Assembly (NCBI GenBank): GCA_031255875.1
Contig: JAIRRR010000282.1
Span: 1-6,040 of the forward strand
DNA length: 6,040 nt
Direction of reading: 5' to 3'
DNA from: Treponema sp.
Lineage (GTDB): Bacteria; Spirochaetota; Spirochaetia; Treponematales; Breznakiellaceae
Shown here: positions 1-5,328 of the stretch, one piece after another
Position numbering within the stretch: the stretch's first letter is position 1
How the letters are laid out: each line of letters opens with the position of its first letter
Translations under genes and position numbers: made by a program
The notes under the pieces: generated by a model
Seen by the model: only the letters and a program-made list of their open reading frames with translations
Databases searched by the model: none
Told to the model about the DNA's origin: nothing

Positions 1-80
1 AATACATGCTGGATACTCAGAGGTATCCACGCTCCGAGCGAAGGCCTGTCCCCGGGCCCCAGAATTTCACGATGAGCCAT
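1..80 (-). CDS. Uracil/xanthine permease (NCS2 family), N-terminal fragment cut by window edge
   Basis: This open frame starts with ATG at 80-78 and runs off the left edge after 26 codons. An AAGGAG ribosome-binding site lies at 88-93, 7 nt before the ATG, which makes this a very convincing start. The visible peptide includes DRPSLGAWIPLSIQHV. This matches the N-terminus of NCS2 nucleobase:cation symporters (UraA/PyrP and related xanthine permeases), where a short cytoplasmic head with a D-[KR]-P motif precedes P-L-x-x-Q-H at the start of membrane helix 1. Known family role: proton-driven uptake of uracil or xanthine across the inner membrane. Only the head is present, so the substrate cannot be decided. 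The gene lies 143 bp after the secreted-protein gene on the same strand. No convincing promoter was found for it in that gap, so it may be read from its own weak promoter or by read-through. Confidence 0.72.
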   Translation of the reverse strand, partial: MAHREILGPGDRPSLGAWIPLSIQHV

Positions 81-87
81 AAATTTT

Positions 88-93
88 CTCCTT
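88..93 (-). promoter_or_regulatory. Ribosome-binding site of the permease gene
   Basis: AAGGAG reads on the minus strand 7 nt upstream of the ATG at 80-78. It is the evidence that fixes this start and shows that the edge fragment is a real gene. Confidence 0.75.
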
Positions 94-175
94 GTCTGGT
101 TTTCTCCGCGTAATTTCCATTGCTGACAAACTTACCCCAAGAAACGGGTTTTGCCTAGCAGCCTGTTGCACTTGT

Positions 176-207
176 GGATTTTCGCGCTATTTGCAGCGCG
201 AAAATCC
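176..207 (-). terminator. 13-bp perfect hairpin, possible operon terminator or RNA 3' end
   Basis: The arms are GGATTTTCGCGCT (176-188) and AGCGCGAAAATCC (195-207), with a 6-nt loop. The hairpin lies 16 bp after the stop of the secreted-protein gene (224-226) and before the permease start. Its position suits the end of the rpmH-to-jag transcript. On the minus strand it is followed by ACAAG rather than a T-run, so it is not a classical intrinsic terminator. It could instead stabilise an RNA 3' end, help a factor-dependent stop, or be a small palindromic repeat. Confidence 0.45.
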
Positions 208-223
208 CGATTATCCGGCGCGT

Positions 224-1066
224 TTAAGGGCCCGCGAAGGCGCTGTCGGCCTTAATCTCGAACCACCGGACTATCGCCTCGGCGCGGTTGGAAAAGGAAT
301 TGCTTATTCTGCCCCTTATTCCCGGCAGGGAGGCGGCCTTGGCCATGGAAACGGCGTAAATCAGGAGGTATTCCCCGGCGTCTATAACCGCCAGCGCGGA
401 ACGCAGCCTGTTCTTGCCTACTGCGGAGATGATGCCGTAGTTCAGGGAACTAAGGTTCTCCTGGATAAAGAGCAGGGCGTCGGGAAAGCTGCGGTAGTCG
501 TACCGGTAGACATTGTCCCCGAAGGTCAGATCCTTCTGGCGGGCAAAAACCGTGAGCGCGTCCGGGGGGGACCAAAAGATCGGGTCGGCGGCGGCTGTTT
601 TTGCGGAAGGATCGCCGATGACAAAAGAGCTTTCGTAAAAGGTGCGCATGGTTTTGCGGCTTGCCGAATAGTACTGAAGCCCGGTCAGAGTGCTCAGGGC
701 AAGCATGCCGTTGTAAAGCCCGAGCCGCTCGGCCTCGCTCCAGGCGGGTTTTTCCGCCCAGGCGGGCTTTCTGTAGAGGGAAAGGGTTTCCACCATTATT
801 CCCGGATCAAGGCTTTCCCGCGCGGCTTCCATTGTTTCCCTTACCCGCCCGTGCTGCGGGAGAAGGCGGAACCGGGGATCCTTAAACTGTATCTCCTGCG
901 GTTCTTCCCCGGAACCCAGGGCGGCGGCCCGCTCCGCGCCTATCAGGTTTTCCAGGGAATCGGCGGCGGCCCGCCCGGCCCCCGGGAAAAGCGCGAACGC
1001 CAGTAAAAGGCAAAGCGTGAATATCCGGCCGGCATTTTTGCCGGCGTAAGCGATTCCTGTTTTCAT
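224..1066 (-). CDS. Exported protein of unknown function downstream of jag
   Basis: The 280-residue product has a clear signal peptide. It has a basic N-terminus (K2, K10, R14), a hydrophobic core at about 15-29, and an AGRAAA/DS region at 30-37 that fits signal peptidase I cleavage near residue 35. No lipobox cysteine is placed for lipidation, so a soluble periplasmic or surface protein is likely. The mature part is mixed, with aromatic-rich stretches (FWSPP near 164-168, YRYDYRSF near 187-194) and a small hydrophobic segment (about 225-243) too weak to call a membrane helix. KPAWAE/KPAWSE at 100-111 is a tandem six-residue duplication. I recognise no catalytic motif. The ATG overlaps the jag stop (ATGA), so translation is probably coupled to jag. 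Treponemes are expected to carry a hypothetical protein at this position after jag, but I recall this from gene order and have not checked it by search. Confidence 0.85.
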   Translation of the reverse strand: MKTGIAYAGKNAGRIFTLCLLLAFALFPGAGRAAADSLENLIGAERAAALGSGEEPQEIQFKDPRFRLLPQHGRVRETMEAARESLDPGIMVETLSLYRKPAWAEKPAWSEAERLGLYNGMLALSTLTGLQYYSASRKTMRTFYESSFVIGDPSAKTAAADPIFWSPPDALTVFARQKDLTFGDNVYRYDYRSFPDALLFIQENLSSLNYGIISAVGKNRLRSALAVIDAGEYLLIYAVSMAKAASLPGIRGRISNSFSNRAEAIVRWFEIKADSAFAGP

Positions 1067-1803
1067 CGCTCGTTCCGCATGCCCCGGTAATAAACCCGCA
1101 CCTGTTTGTAAAGGCCCTCACCCTCGCTTTTGGTTTCAACATCGGCGATATCATTCAGCGTCGTATGGATAAGGCGGCGGTCGAAGGGGTTCATGGGTTC
1201 CAGCAGGATGGAGTTCCGGCTTTCCCTCACCCGGTCGGCCACGGTATAGGCCAGGCGCACCAGGGATTCTTCCCGGCGTATGCGGTAGTTTTCGCTGTCA
1301 AGGATGACCCGCATATCTTCCCGGCCGATACGCCCGGCGTAAATGTTCGCCAATAGCTGGAGGGCGTCCAGGTTTTTCCCCTTCTTCCCAATCAGGATGG
1401 AAGAACTGTCGGATTCGATTTTTATTCCGAGTTTCCGGTCCTCGCGGAAGAGCACGGAAACTTCCGCCTGGTACCCCATGCGGCGGATCAGCCCCGCCAT
1501 AAAATCGATAATCATCTGCTCGAATTCGTTCTTCGCTTCCGGATCCCCGTAGACGGGCTTGGCGGAGGGCTCCGGTTCCCGCTTCCGATCTTCGCCCGCG
1601 TCCCCGCCCTCGTCTTCCGCGGCGGCCCCGTTTCTGACCGGCTTGTCCGTATGGACCCTGATTTTGACAAAACCCTTCTTGAACAAGCCGGAACGCTGGG
1701 TCTCAAGAATCTCTACGTCAAATCCGTCTTTTTCAAGGCCCAGCTCTTCCGCCGCCCGATCGATTGCCTCTTTTTCGGTGCGGCCTTCAAATTCGTATAT
1801 CAT
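1063..1803 (-). CDS. jag: RNA-binding protein Jag/KhpB (SpoIIIJ-associated)
   Basis: The 246-residue protein has the full three-part Jag layout. A Jag_N domain spans about 1-50 (IYEFEGRTEKEAIDRAAEELG, then the G-LFKKG turn near 39-44). A charged, low-complexity linker spans about 52-90. A KH domain spans about 93-170 with the GxxG loop G139-K-K-G142 inside SSILIGKKGKNLDALQLL. A C-terminal R3H domain carries R209-x3-H213 in NPFDRRLIHTTL. Known family role: a cytoplasmic RNA-binding regulator, in Firmicutes paired with KhpA and linked to cell-envelope synthesis. It is usually encoded next to yidC, as here. The ATG at 1803 has AAGGAG 6 nt upstream, so the start is well supported. The stop TGA overlaps the ATG of the next gene by 4 nt. 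A 132-bp gap with two hairpins separates it from yidC. Confidence 0.96.
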   Translation of the reverse strand: MIYEFEGRTEKEAIDRAAEELGLEKDGFDVEILETQRSGLFKKGFVKIRVHTDKPVRNGAAAEDEGGDAGEDRKREPEPSAKPVYGDPEAKNEFEQMIIDFMAGLIRRMGYQAEVSVLFREDRKLGIKIESDSSSILIGKKGKNLDALQLLANIYAGRIGREDMRVILDSENYRIRREESLVRLAYTVADRVRESRNSILLEPMNPFDRRLIHTTLNDIADVETKSEGEGLYKQVRVYYRGMRNER

Positions 1804-1835
1804 AACTCGCTCCTTGCGATTAGAATTTCTGCCAG

Positions 1836-1865
1836 GCGTTTGCGGGGCGCGGGGCCCGCAAACGC
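1836..1865. repeat. 11-bp perfect hairpin between yidC and jag
   Basis: GCGTTTGCGGG (1836-1846) pairs exactly with CCCGCAAACGC (1855-1865) around an 8-nt loop. It lies 33 nt upstream of the jag ATG and outside its ribosome-binding site. There is no T-run on either side. An attenuating, processing or mRNA-stabilising stem is therefore more likely than an intrinsic terminator. Confidence 0.6.
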
Positions 1866-1921
1866 TTTCCGCCCGGGCCGCCCGCGTGGCCGGCCTGATC
1901 CCGCAGGCGGCGCGCCGTATT

Positions 1922-1953
1922 CGGAAAAGGCGCGTTTACTTTCGCCTTTTCCG
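1922..1953. repeat. 11-bp perfect hairpin spanning the yidC stop codon
   Basis: CGGAAAAGGCG (1922-1932) and CGCCTTTTCCG (1943-1953) form a perfect inverted repeat with a 10-nt loop. The yidC TAA (1936-1938) sits in that loop, and one arm encodes part of the basic YidC tail. The minus strand continues with AATAC after the stem, so no U-tract is present. It could be an RNA 3'-end or processing stem in the yidC-jag transcript. Confidence 0.5.
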
Positions 1954-3753
1954 GGCCTTTGGCGGCACGATTACCGGCGCGGGCTTTTCGACGGTCGCCA
2001 TAGCGGCCCGTTTTTGTTTCAAATATTTATTAATTATGAGCTGCTGAATCAGAGACAGGAAATTGGTCATGATCCAGTAAACAGTCAGTCCCGAAGGCAC
2101 GTTGTACAGGATAAAGAAAAACATTATCGGCATGACGTATAACATCATCTTCATCTGGGAATTACCCTGCTGGTCCGGAGTCTGGGTAATCTTGCCGGTC
2201 AGAAGCTGCGAGCCGACGTAGATAAACGGAAGGAGCCGGATATCGCTCCAGCCGAGTATGGGGATGCGGTGCGGGGCAAAGCTGAATACCGATTCCGGGA
2301 CCGAAAGGTCGGGGATCCAGCCGGGTATGAACGGGGCGCCCCGCAGATCGAAGTGGTTGTTAAAAAGATTGTACATGGCGATAAATATCGGGAACTGGAT
2401 CAGCAGGGGAAGGCAGCCGGACATGGGATTGGTGCCTTCCTGTTTGTACAATTCCGCCATCTTCGCGTTCATCTGCTGGGGGCTGTCCTTGTACTTCTCC
2501 TGGAGTTCCTTGATCTTCGGCGCCAGGGTCTGCATACGCAGGGTCGATTCCGAACTTTTTTTGGTAAGCGGGAAAAGCAGGAGCTTTACCAGCAGGGTAA
2601 GCAGTATAATCGCCACGCCGTAGTTGGGTATAAGCCGGTAGAAAAGGTTGAGGGACCACTTGAGCGCGGTTTCCACCGGGGAGAGTATGCCGCTGGAACT
2701 CGCGGCCCGGGAAAGATCCATCTCCCGCAGGTTAAAGCTGTTTACCCCGGTGTCGTAAATGGCGAGGTTCTTCTGGCTCTTGGGGCCCAGGTAGAAGCGG
2801 TAAGTGTCGGTCGTATGCGACGCGGCAAGCGCGGGCCGGCTCATGTAGAACCGGGAAGCGCTGGGCAGCCCCGGCTCGGGGCGGGTGGAAAAAGCTATCT
2901 CGTACTGGGTGGCGTCGGGAATCGCGATAAAGGCAAAGTACTTCCCGGCGATCGCCGCCCAGGAAACGCGGGAGTTCAGGATCGCGGGGGTATTGGCGTC
3001 TTTTACCTTTTCCTCCTTGCGCTTTCCGTTTGCGTAGGTAATATACTGCCGGTAATCGTAACGGCCGTCCAGTTTTTCAAACCGGGGGCCGATCTGCGGG
3101 CCGAAAACCAGGGTATAGGCCGCGCCGTTCATGTTGAGGGCCGGAGTCGCGTAGTCGCCCTCCAGGGAGACCGCGAGTTCAAACATATACTCGTCAGGCT
3201 TGAAGGTATAACGCTTTTTAAGGCCGAACCTGTTCCCCGCGTTGTCGGTAAAACCGTCGCGGTAGAATTCGACCGCGTAATCCGAAATACGGTTCACATA
3301 GAAAAGGGAATCCACCGGCCTGGTGTTCAGGTTTCCAAAGGCAATACTGAACGCATGGGCGGCGGGCGCAGCCGCGTCCCCGTATTGCAGGGGGGAAAGC
3401 ACCATCTCCACATAATCATCCGAATCCCGGTGCTCCTTGAGCTTGAAGGAAACCACGTCGCCGCCCGCGTTGGTCAGATCCACCCGCAAAAGGGGCGTGT
3501 CGATGATCACGTGCTCTTCCTGCCGCGGCCCCGCGTCCGCAGCCCGGGCTGCGGCGTCCGGCCCGGGCAAAGCCGGCGGCGGGCTCTGGGGCAGGGCCGG
3601 CGACTCCGCCCCGGCCGCGGGGGCCGCCTGCGGGGCCTCAACGGCCGGCGGCGAAGCCGGCGCTTCGACAGGGAAAAATTTCGCCTGGATAAAGGTATAC
3701 GCAGTAATAACTACAACGGAAAGAACAACGGCTATTATTGTATTTTTTTCCAT
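1936..3753 (-). CDS. yidC: Membrane protein insertase YidC (Gram-negative type)
   Basis: The 605-residue insertase has the Gram-negative layout. Membrane helix 1 is at about 5-27. A Pro/Ala-rich linker follows (about 28-80), then a large periplasmic domain (about 81-345). The conserved Oxa1/YidC core begins near 360. In the core, helix 2 (about 378-396) carries K390 in LLVKLLLFPLT. This is the position of the hydrophilic-groove arginine of E. coli YidC, and lysine here is common in the family. A charged coiled-coil loop spans about 397-440. Helix 3 contains GCLPLLIQFPIFIAMYNLF (446-464). Further helices lie near 503-521 and 536-574, the latter with NVPSGLTVYW. The tail is basic (ending ARKRRK) and could touch the ribosome. 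Known role: inserting and folding inner-membrane proteins alone or with SecYEG. ATG at 3753 has AAAGGA 5 nt upstream. Eighteen base pairs separate it from the yidD stop. Confidence 0.98.
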   Translation of the reverse strand: MEKNTIIAVVLSVVVITAYTFIQAKFFPVEAPASPPAVEAPQAAPAAGAESPALPQSPPPALPGPDAAARAADAGPRQEEHVIIDTPLLRVDLTNAGGDVVSFKLKEHRDSDDYVEMVLSPLQYGDAAAPAAHAFSIAFGNLNTRPVDSLFYVNRISDYAVEFYRDGFTDNAGNRFGLKKRYTFKPDEYMFELAVSLEGDYATPALNMNGAAYTLVFGPQIGPRFEKLDGRYDYRQYITYANGKRKEEKVKDANTPAILNSRVSWAAIAGKYFAFIAIPDATQYEIAFSTRPEPGLPSASRFYMSRPALAASHTTDTYRFYLGPKSQKNLAIYDTGVNSFNLREMDLSRAASSSGILSPVETALKWSLNLFYRLIPNYGVAIILLTLLVKLLLFPLTKKSSESTLRMQTLAPKIKELQEKYKDSPQQMNAKMAELYKQEGTNPMSGCLPLLIQFPIFIAMYNLFNNHFDLRGAPFIPGWIPDLSVPESVFSFAPHRIPILGWSDIRLLPFIYVGSQLLTGKITQTPDQQGNSQMKMMLYVMPIMFFFILYNVPSGLTVYWIMTNFLSLIQQLIINKYLKQKRAAMATVEKPAPVIVPPKARKRRK

Positions 3754-3771
3754 AACTATCCTTTTCTGAAT

Positions 3772-3981
3772 TCAAGGTACCGGATCGTACCCGCCCGGAT
3801 GCAGGGGGTGGCAGCGCAGGACGCGCCTGGCCGCCAGGAATATCCCCCGGAAAACGCCGTATCTCCGGACTGCCTCGTAAGCATAGGCGGAACAGGTCGG
3901 GAAATACCGGCAGCTGGCCCCCAGATGGGGCGATATTGCCCGCTGGTAAAACCGGATAAGAAAACAGACTAAATATTTCAC
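3772..3981 (-). CDS. yidD: Membrane protein insertion efficiency factor YidD
   Basis: The 69-residue protein has the whole YidD signature: [11 protein letters not shown] near 11-21, [19 protein letters not shown] near 24-42, and the C-terminal [14 protein letters not shown]. Three cysteines (C24, C30 and C57) occupy the family positions. Known role: a small, membrane-associated helper that improves YidC-dependent insertion of inner-membrane proteins. It is nearly always encoded between rnpA and yidC, as here. The start is GTG (3979-3981), sharing four bases with the rnpA stop (GTGA), so translation is likely coupled. Only a weak GGGAAG-type site lies upstream. The length is normal for the family, and the reading frame is complete. 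Confidence 0.96.
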   Translation of the reverse strand: MKYLVCFLIRFYQRAISPHLGASCRYFPTCSAYAYEAVRRYGVFRGIFLAARRVLRCHPLHPGGYDPVP

Positions 3982-4301
3982 CGGCTTTCTTCCCGTAACA
4001 AGGCGGCTTTCCGAAACAGAATTCCGAGCTGCTCCGTCCGTTTGGCGAAAGAATCCCCTCCCGGATAGAGAAGTAAAACCAAATCGAATCCCGGCTCAAG
4101 CGAATTCCGGGCCAGCCGGTAAACTTCCCGGCTCAAACGCCTGGCCCGGTTCCGTTCCGCCGCATTGCCGAATTTACGCGCAAAGGTAAAGGCTATCCGG
4201 TTGCCGGGCAGCCCGCTCCGTATCACAAACAATTTCGCGCCCGGGCAGGATACAGCCCGCCCCTGCCTGAAAACCCTCTGTATATCCTTCCCTTTCTTCA
4301 A
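3978..4301 (-). CDS. rnpA: Ribonuclease P protein component (start uncertain; probably extends upstream to about 4346)
   Basis: The RNase P protein subunit helps the catalytic RNA bind pre-tRNA and trim its 5' end. The core is unmistakable: [10 protein letters not shown] near the N-terminus, then [19 protein letters not shown] containing the RNR motif (residues 50-52 from this start), and LLYPGGD later. These coordinates use TTG at 4301-4299, the first conventional start codon, giving 107 residues. Two observations suggest it is not the real start. AGGAG lies only 3 nt before the TTG. The codons just upstream in frame read GFRFRRKEH, which matches the normal RnpA N-terminal strand and basic helix start. 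The frame stays open back to a TGA at 4371-4373, and the only candidate starts there are ATT (4346) or CTG (4370). These would give 122 or 130 residues and overlap rpmH. The stop overlaps yidD. Confidence 0.93.
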   Translation of the reverse strand: MKKGKDIQRVFRQGRAVSCPGAKLFVIRSGLPGNRIAFTFARKFGNAAERNRARRLSREVYRLARNSLEPGFDLVLLLYPGGDSFAKRTEQLGILFRKAALLREESR

Positions 4302-4341
4302 ATGCTCCTTCCGCCTGAAGCGGAAGCCTTCCCCCGCCTGG

Positions 4342-4497
4342 TTAATAGGGCTTTTTCTCGTCGGAAACAGTCAGCTTGGTCCGGCCCTTGGCGCGGCGGC
4401 GTTTTAATATCATCCTGCCCCCCCGGGTCTTCATCCGGGCGCGGAAACCGAATTTCCGGTTACGTTTTACCTTGCTGGGTTGGTAAGTCCTCTTCAT
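4342..4497 (-). CDS. rpmH: 50S ribosomal protein L34
   Basis: This 51-residue, strongly basic protein has the bL34 signature [20 protein letters not shown] at its N-terminus, followed by [20 protein letters not shown]34 is a small protein of the large ribosomal subunit, bound to 23S rRNA. The start is the ATG at 4497, with AAGGAG at 4506-4511, 8 nt upstream. A longer open frame reaching 4698 is spurious because family members begin at MKRT. The C-terminus (TVSDEKKPY) is a few residues longer than the usual 44-46-residue L34. Its last codons overlap the likely extended 5' end of rnpA. Transcription probably starts near 4706 from the promoter at 4713-4741. Confidence 0.98.
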   Translation of the reverse strand: MKRTYQPSKVKRNRKFGFRARMKTRGGRMILKRRRAKGRTKLTVSDEKKPY

Positions 4498-4706
4498 GCT
4501 AAGCGCTCCTTGGCCGCCTTGCGGCGTATCTCTGTAAAGTCCGTCAAACCTGGTCCAAAGCCCGTCAGGCCTCCGGCCAGGCCCCTGGAGAAAACCGCCG
4601 GTTCTTCGTAAGCCGGGCGTCTGCCGCCCGCGCAATCTCCTCCAGGAGTAAGAAGCGGTCCAAAAAACAAAGTTTTGGAACGGCCCCCGTAAGTTCAATA
4701 TAATGT
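4498..4706 (-). promoter_or_regulatory. Predicted rpmH mRNA leader, about 200 nt, with several stems
   Basis: If transcription starts about 7 nt after the -10 element at 4713-4718, rpmH has a leader of about 209 nt. Small inverted repeats lie along it. TCCAAAA/TTTTGGA at 4659-4679 has a 7-nt loop. CGGGCG/CGCCCG at 4614-4630 has a 5-nt loop. GCCGC/GCGGC at 4513-4525 lies directly upstream of the ribosome-binding site (4506-4511). No known riboswitch was recognised. An unusually long leader before a ribosomal protein gene may mean post-transcriptional control, but the sequence alone does not show this. Confidence 0.4.
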
Positions 4707-4712
4707 TGGTAC

Positions 4713-4741
4713 AGTATAGGGAAAAGCCGGGGCTTGGTCAA
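4713..4741 (-). promoter_or_regulatory. Sigma70-type promoter for rpmH
   Basis: On the minus strand the -35 element TTGACC (4736-4741) and -10 element TATACT (4713-4718) are separated by exactly 17 bp. Each differs from consensus at one base. This is the only strong promoter match I found in the 490-bp gap before rpmH, and it would drive rpmH, rnpA, yidD, yidC and probably jag. A second -10-like TATATT (4697-4702) lies slightly downstream but has a poor -35. Confidence 0.75.
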
Positions 4742-4775
4742 TGGGATCGCGCGGATCCTGGGATCGCACGGATCC
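4742..4775. repeat. 17-bp tandem repeat abutting the rpmH promoter
   Basis: Two adjacent 17-bp copies, TGGGATCGCGCGGATCC (4742-4758) and TGGGATCGCACGGATCC (4759-4775), differ at one base. They begin directly next to the -35 element, in the zone where upstream activators or repressors often bind. Each copy holds two GATC sites. They may be operator sites or a chance local duplication. Confidence 0.7.
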
Positions 4776-4828
4776 CGGGCAATTCCCGGTTTGGAAAACG
4801 CCGAATACCGAATGTATGACGGGCGCAT

Positions 4829-4970
4829 CCCCGCCTCCGGCGGGGACCGGGCTATACGGGGCTCCGCTTCGCTCCGGCCCCGGCGCTCCGCGCCGGGTCT
4901 GCTTGCGCCCCTGCGGGGCGCGCACCCCTCCTATCCCTTGCGCGGGCGGAAGCCGCGTCCGCAGCTTCCG
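4829..4970. repeat. Cluster of GC-rich short-loop palindromes between acyP and rpmH
   Basis: This gene-free stretch is packed with inverted repeats. CCCCGCC-tcc-GGCGGGG lies at 4829-4845, CGGGGC...GCCCCG at 4857-4882, CCCGGCGC-tcc-GCGCCGGG at 4879-4897, GCGCCCC-tgc-GGGGCGC at 4905-4921, and CGGAAGC...GCTTCCG at 4947-4970. GCTCCG recurs at 4861, 4871 and 4885. No T-run follows any stem on the minus strand. The cluster may end the recX-acyP transcript without an intrinsic terminator, or be a small intergenic repeat element. Open frames across it are compositional and have no recognisable protein features. Confidence 0.55.
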
Positions 4971-4989
4971 GAGAAAGGGCAGCAGGCCG

Positions 4990-5328
4990 CTAGCCTTCTA
5001 CCGTAAAACCCCGGTACGCGCCCAGGGGCGCGCGCCTTTCGTAGTCCAGGCTGTCCACCCGGGCGTAGGGCGGGCCGTGGCGGAGCCACTCGATAAGGGC
5101 GTCCAGCCTGGCCTCCGGGCCCTCGGCCCAGACTTCCACGCTGCCGTCGGGGTTGTTGCGGACCCAGCCGGACAGGCCGAGGCGGCGGCCCTCGCACAGG
5201 CAGGTATAGCGGAAACCCACGCCCTGGACCCGGCCGTCAACGCGGGCAAAGACGGCGGCTTTGGAACCGCCCGCCGTCCCGCCGCCGGAAGGGCCGCCGC
5301 CGCGCGATCCCGGGGGCCGGGCTTTCAT
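4990..5328 (-). CDS. acyP: Acylphosphatase
   Basis: The 112-residue protein carries the acylphosphatase fold signature. The phosphate-binding loop GRVQGVGFR (32-40) has catalytic R40, and GWVRNNPDGSVE (54-65) has catalytic N58. The 18-residue spacing between them is the family's usual one. Known reaction: hydrolysis of acyl phosphates such as carbamoyl- or acetyl-phosphate in the cytoplasm. The physiological role in bacteria is unclear. ATG at 5328 is chosen over an in-frame TTG at 5340 because GGAGG lies just before it and it overlaps the recX stop (ATGA). The first 22 or so residues form a Gly/Pro/Ser-rich extension beyond the usual family length of about 90. No alternative start codon lies inside this extension. 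The gene is probably co-transcribed and translationally coupled with recX. Confidence 0.94.
   Translation of the reverse strand: MKARPPGSRGGGPSGGGTAGGSKAAVFARVDGRVQGVGFRYTCLCEGRRLGLSGWVRNNPDGSVEVWAEGPEARLDALIEWLRHGPPYARVDSLDYERRAPLGAYRGFTVEG

Noticed and set aside
1..60. tRNA or CRISPR-like repeat from the small inverted repeat at 11-28 (GGATAC/GTATCC)
   Set aside because: It is a single 6-bp stem inside the permease coding frame, with no cloverleaf and no repetition.
92..1006. Plus-strand open frame of 304 codons opposite the exported-protein gene
   Set aside because: The minus-strand product has a signal peptide and a coupled start. The plus-strand translation is low-complexity Gly/Arg-rich and looks like an antisense shadow.
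2269..3972. Plus-strand open frame of 567 codons opposite yidC
   Set aside because: It lies opposite the clear yidC gene, has no recognisable domains or ribosome-binding site, and is explained by GC-rich codon use on the other strand.
4498..4698. N-terminal extension of rpmH
   Set aside because: L34 proteins begin at MKRT, and AAGGAG sits at the correct distance from that ATG.
4565..4925. Two overlapping minus-strand open frames (87 and 76 codons) upstream of rpmH
   Set aside because: The predicted promoter lies inside both, neither has a properly spaced ribosome-binding site, and neither resembles a known protein.
4498..4989. Replication origin next to rpmH
   Set aside because: There is no cluster of TTATCCACA-like DnaA boxes, no AT-rich unwinding region, and no dnaA or dnaN in the window.
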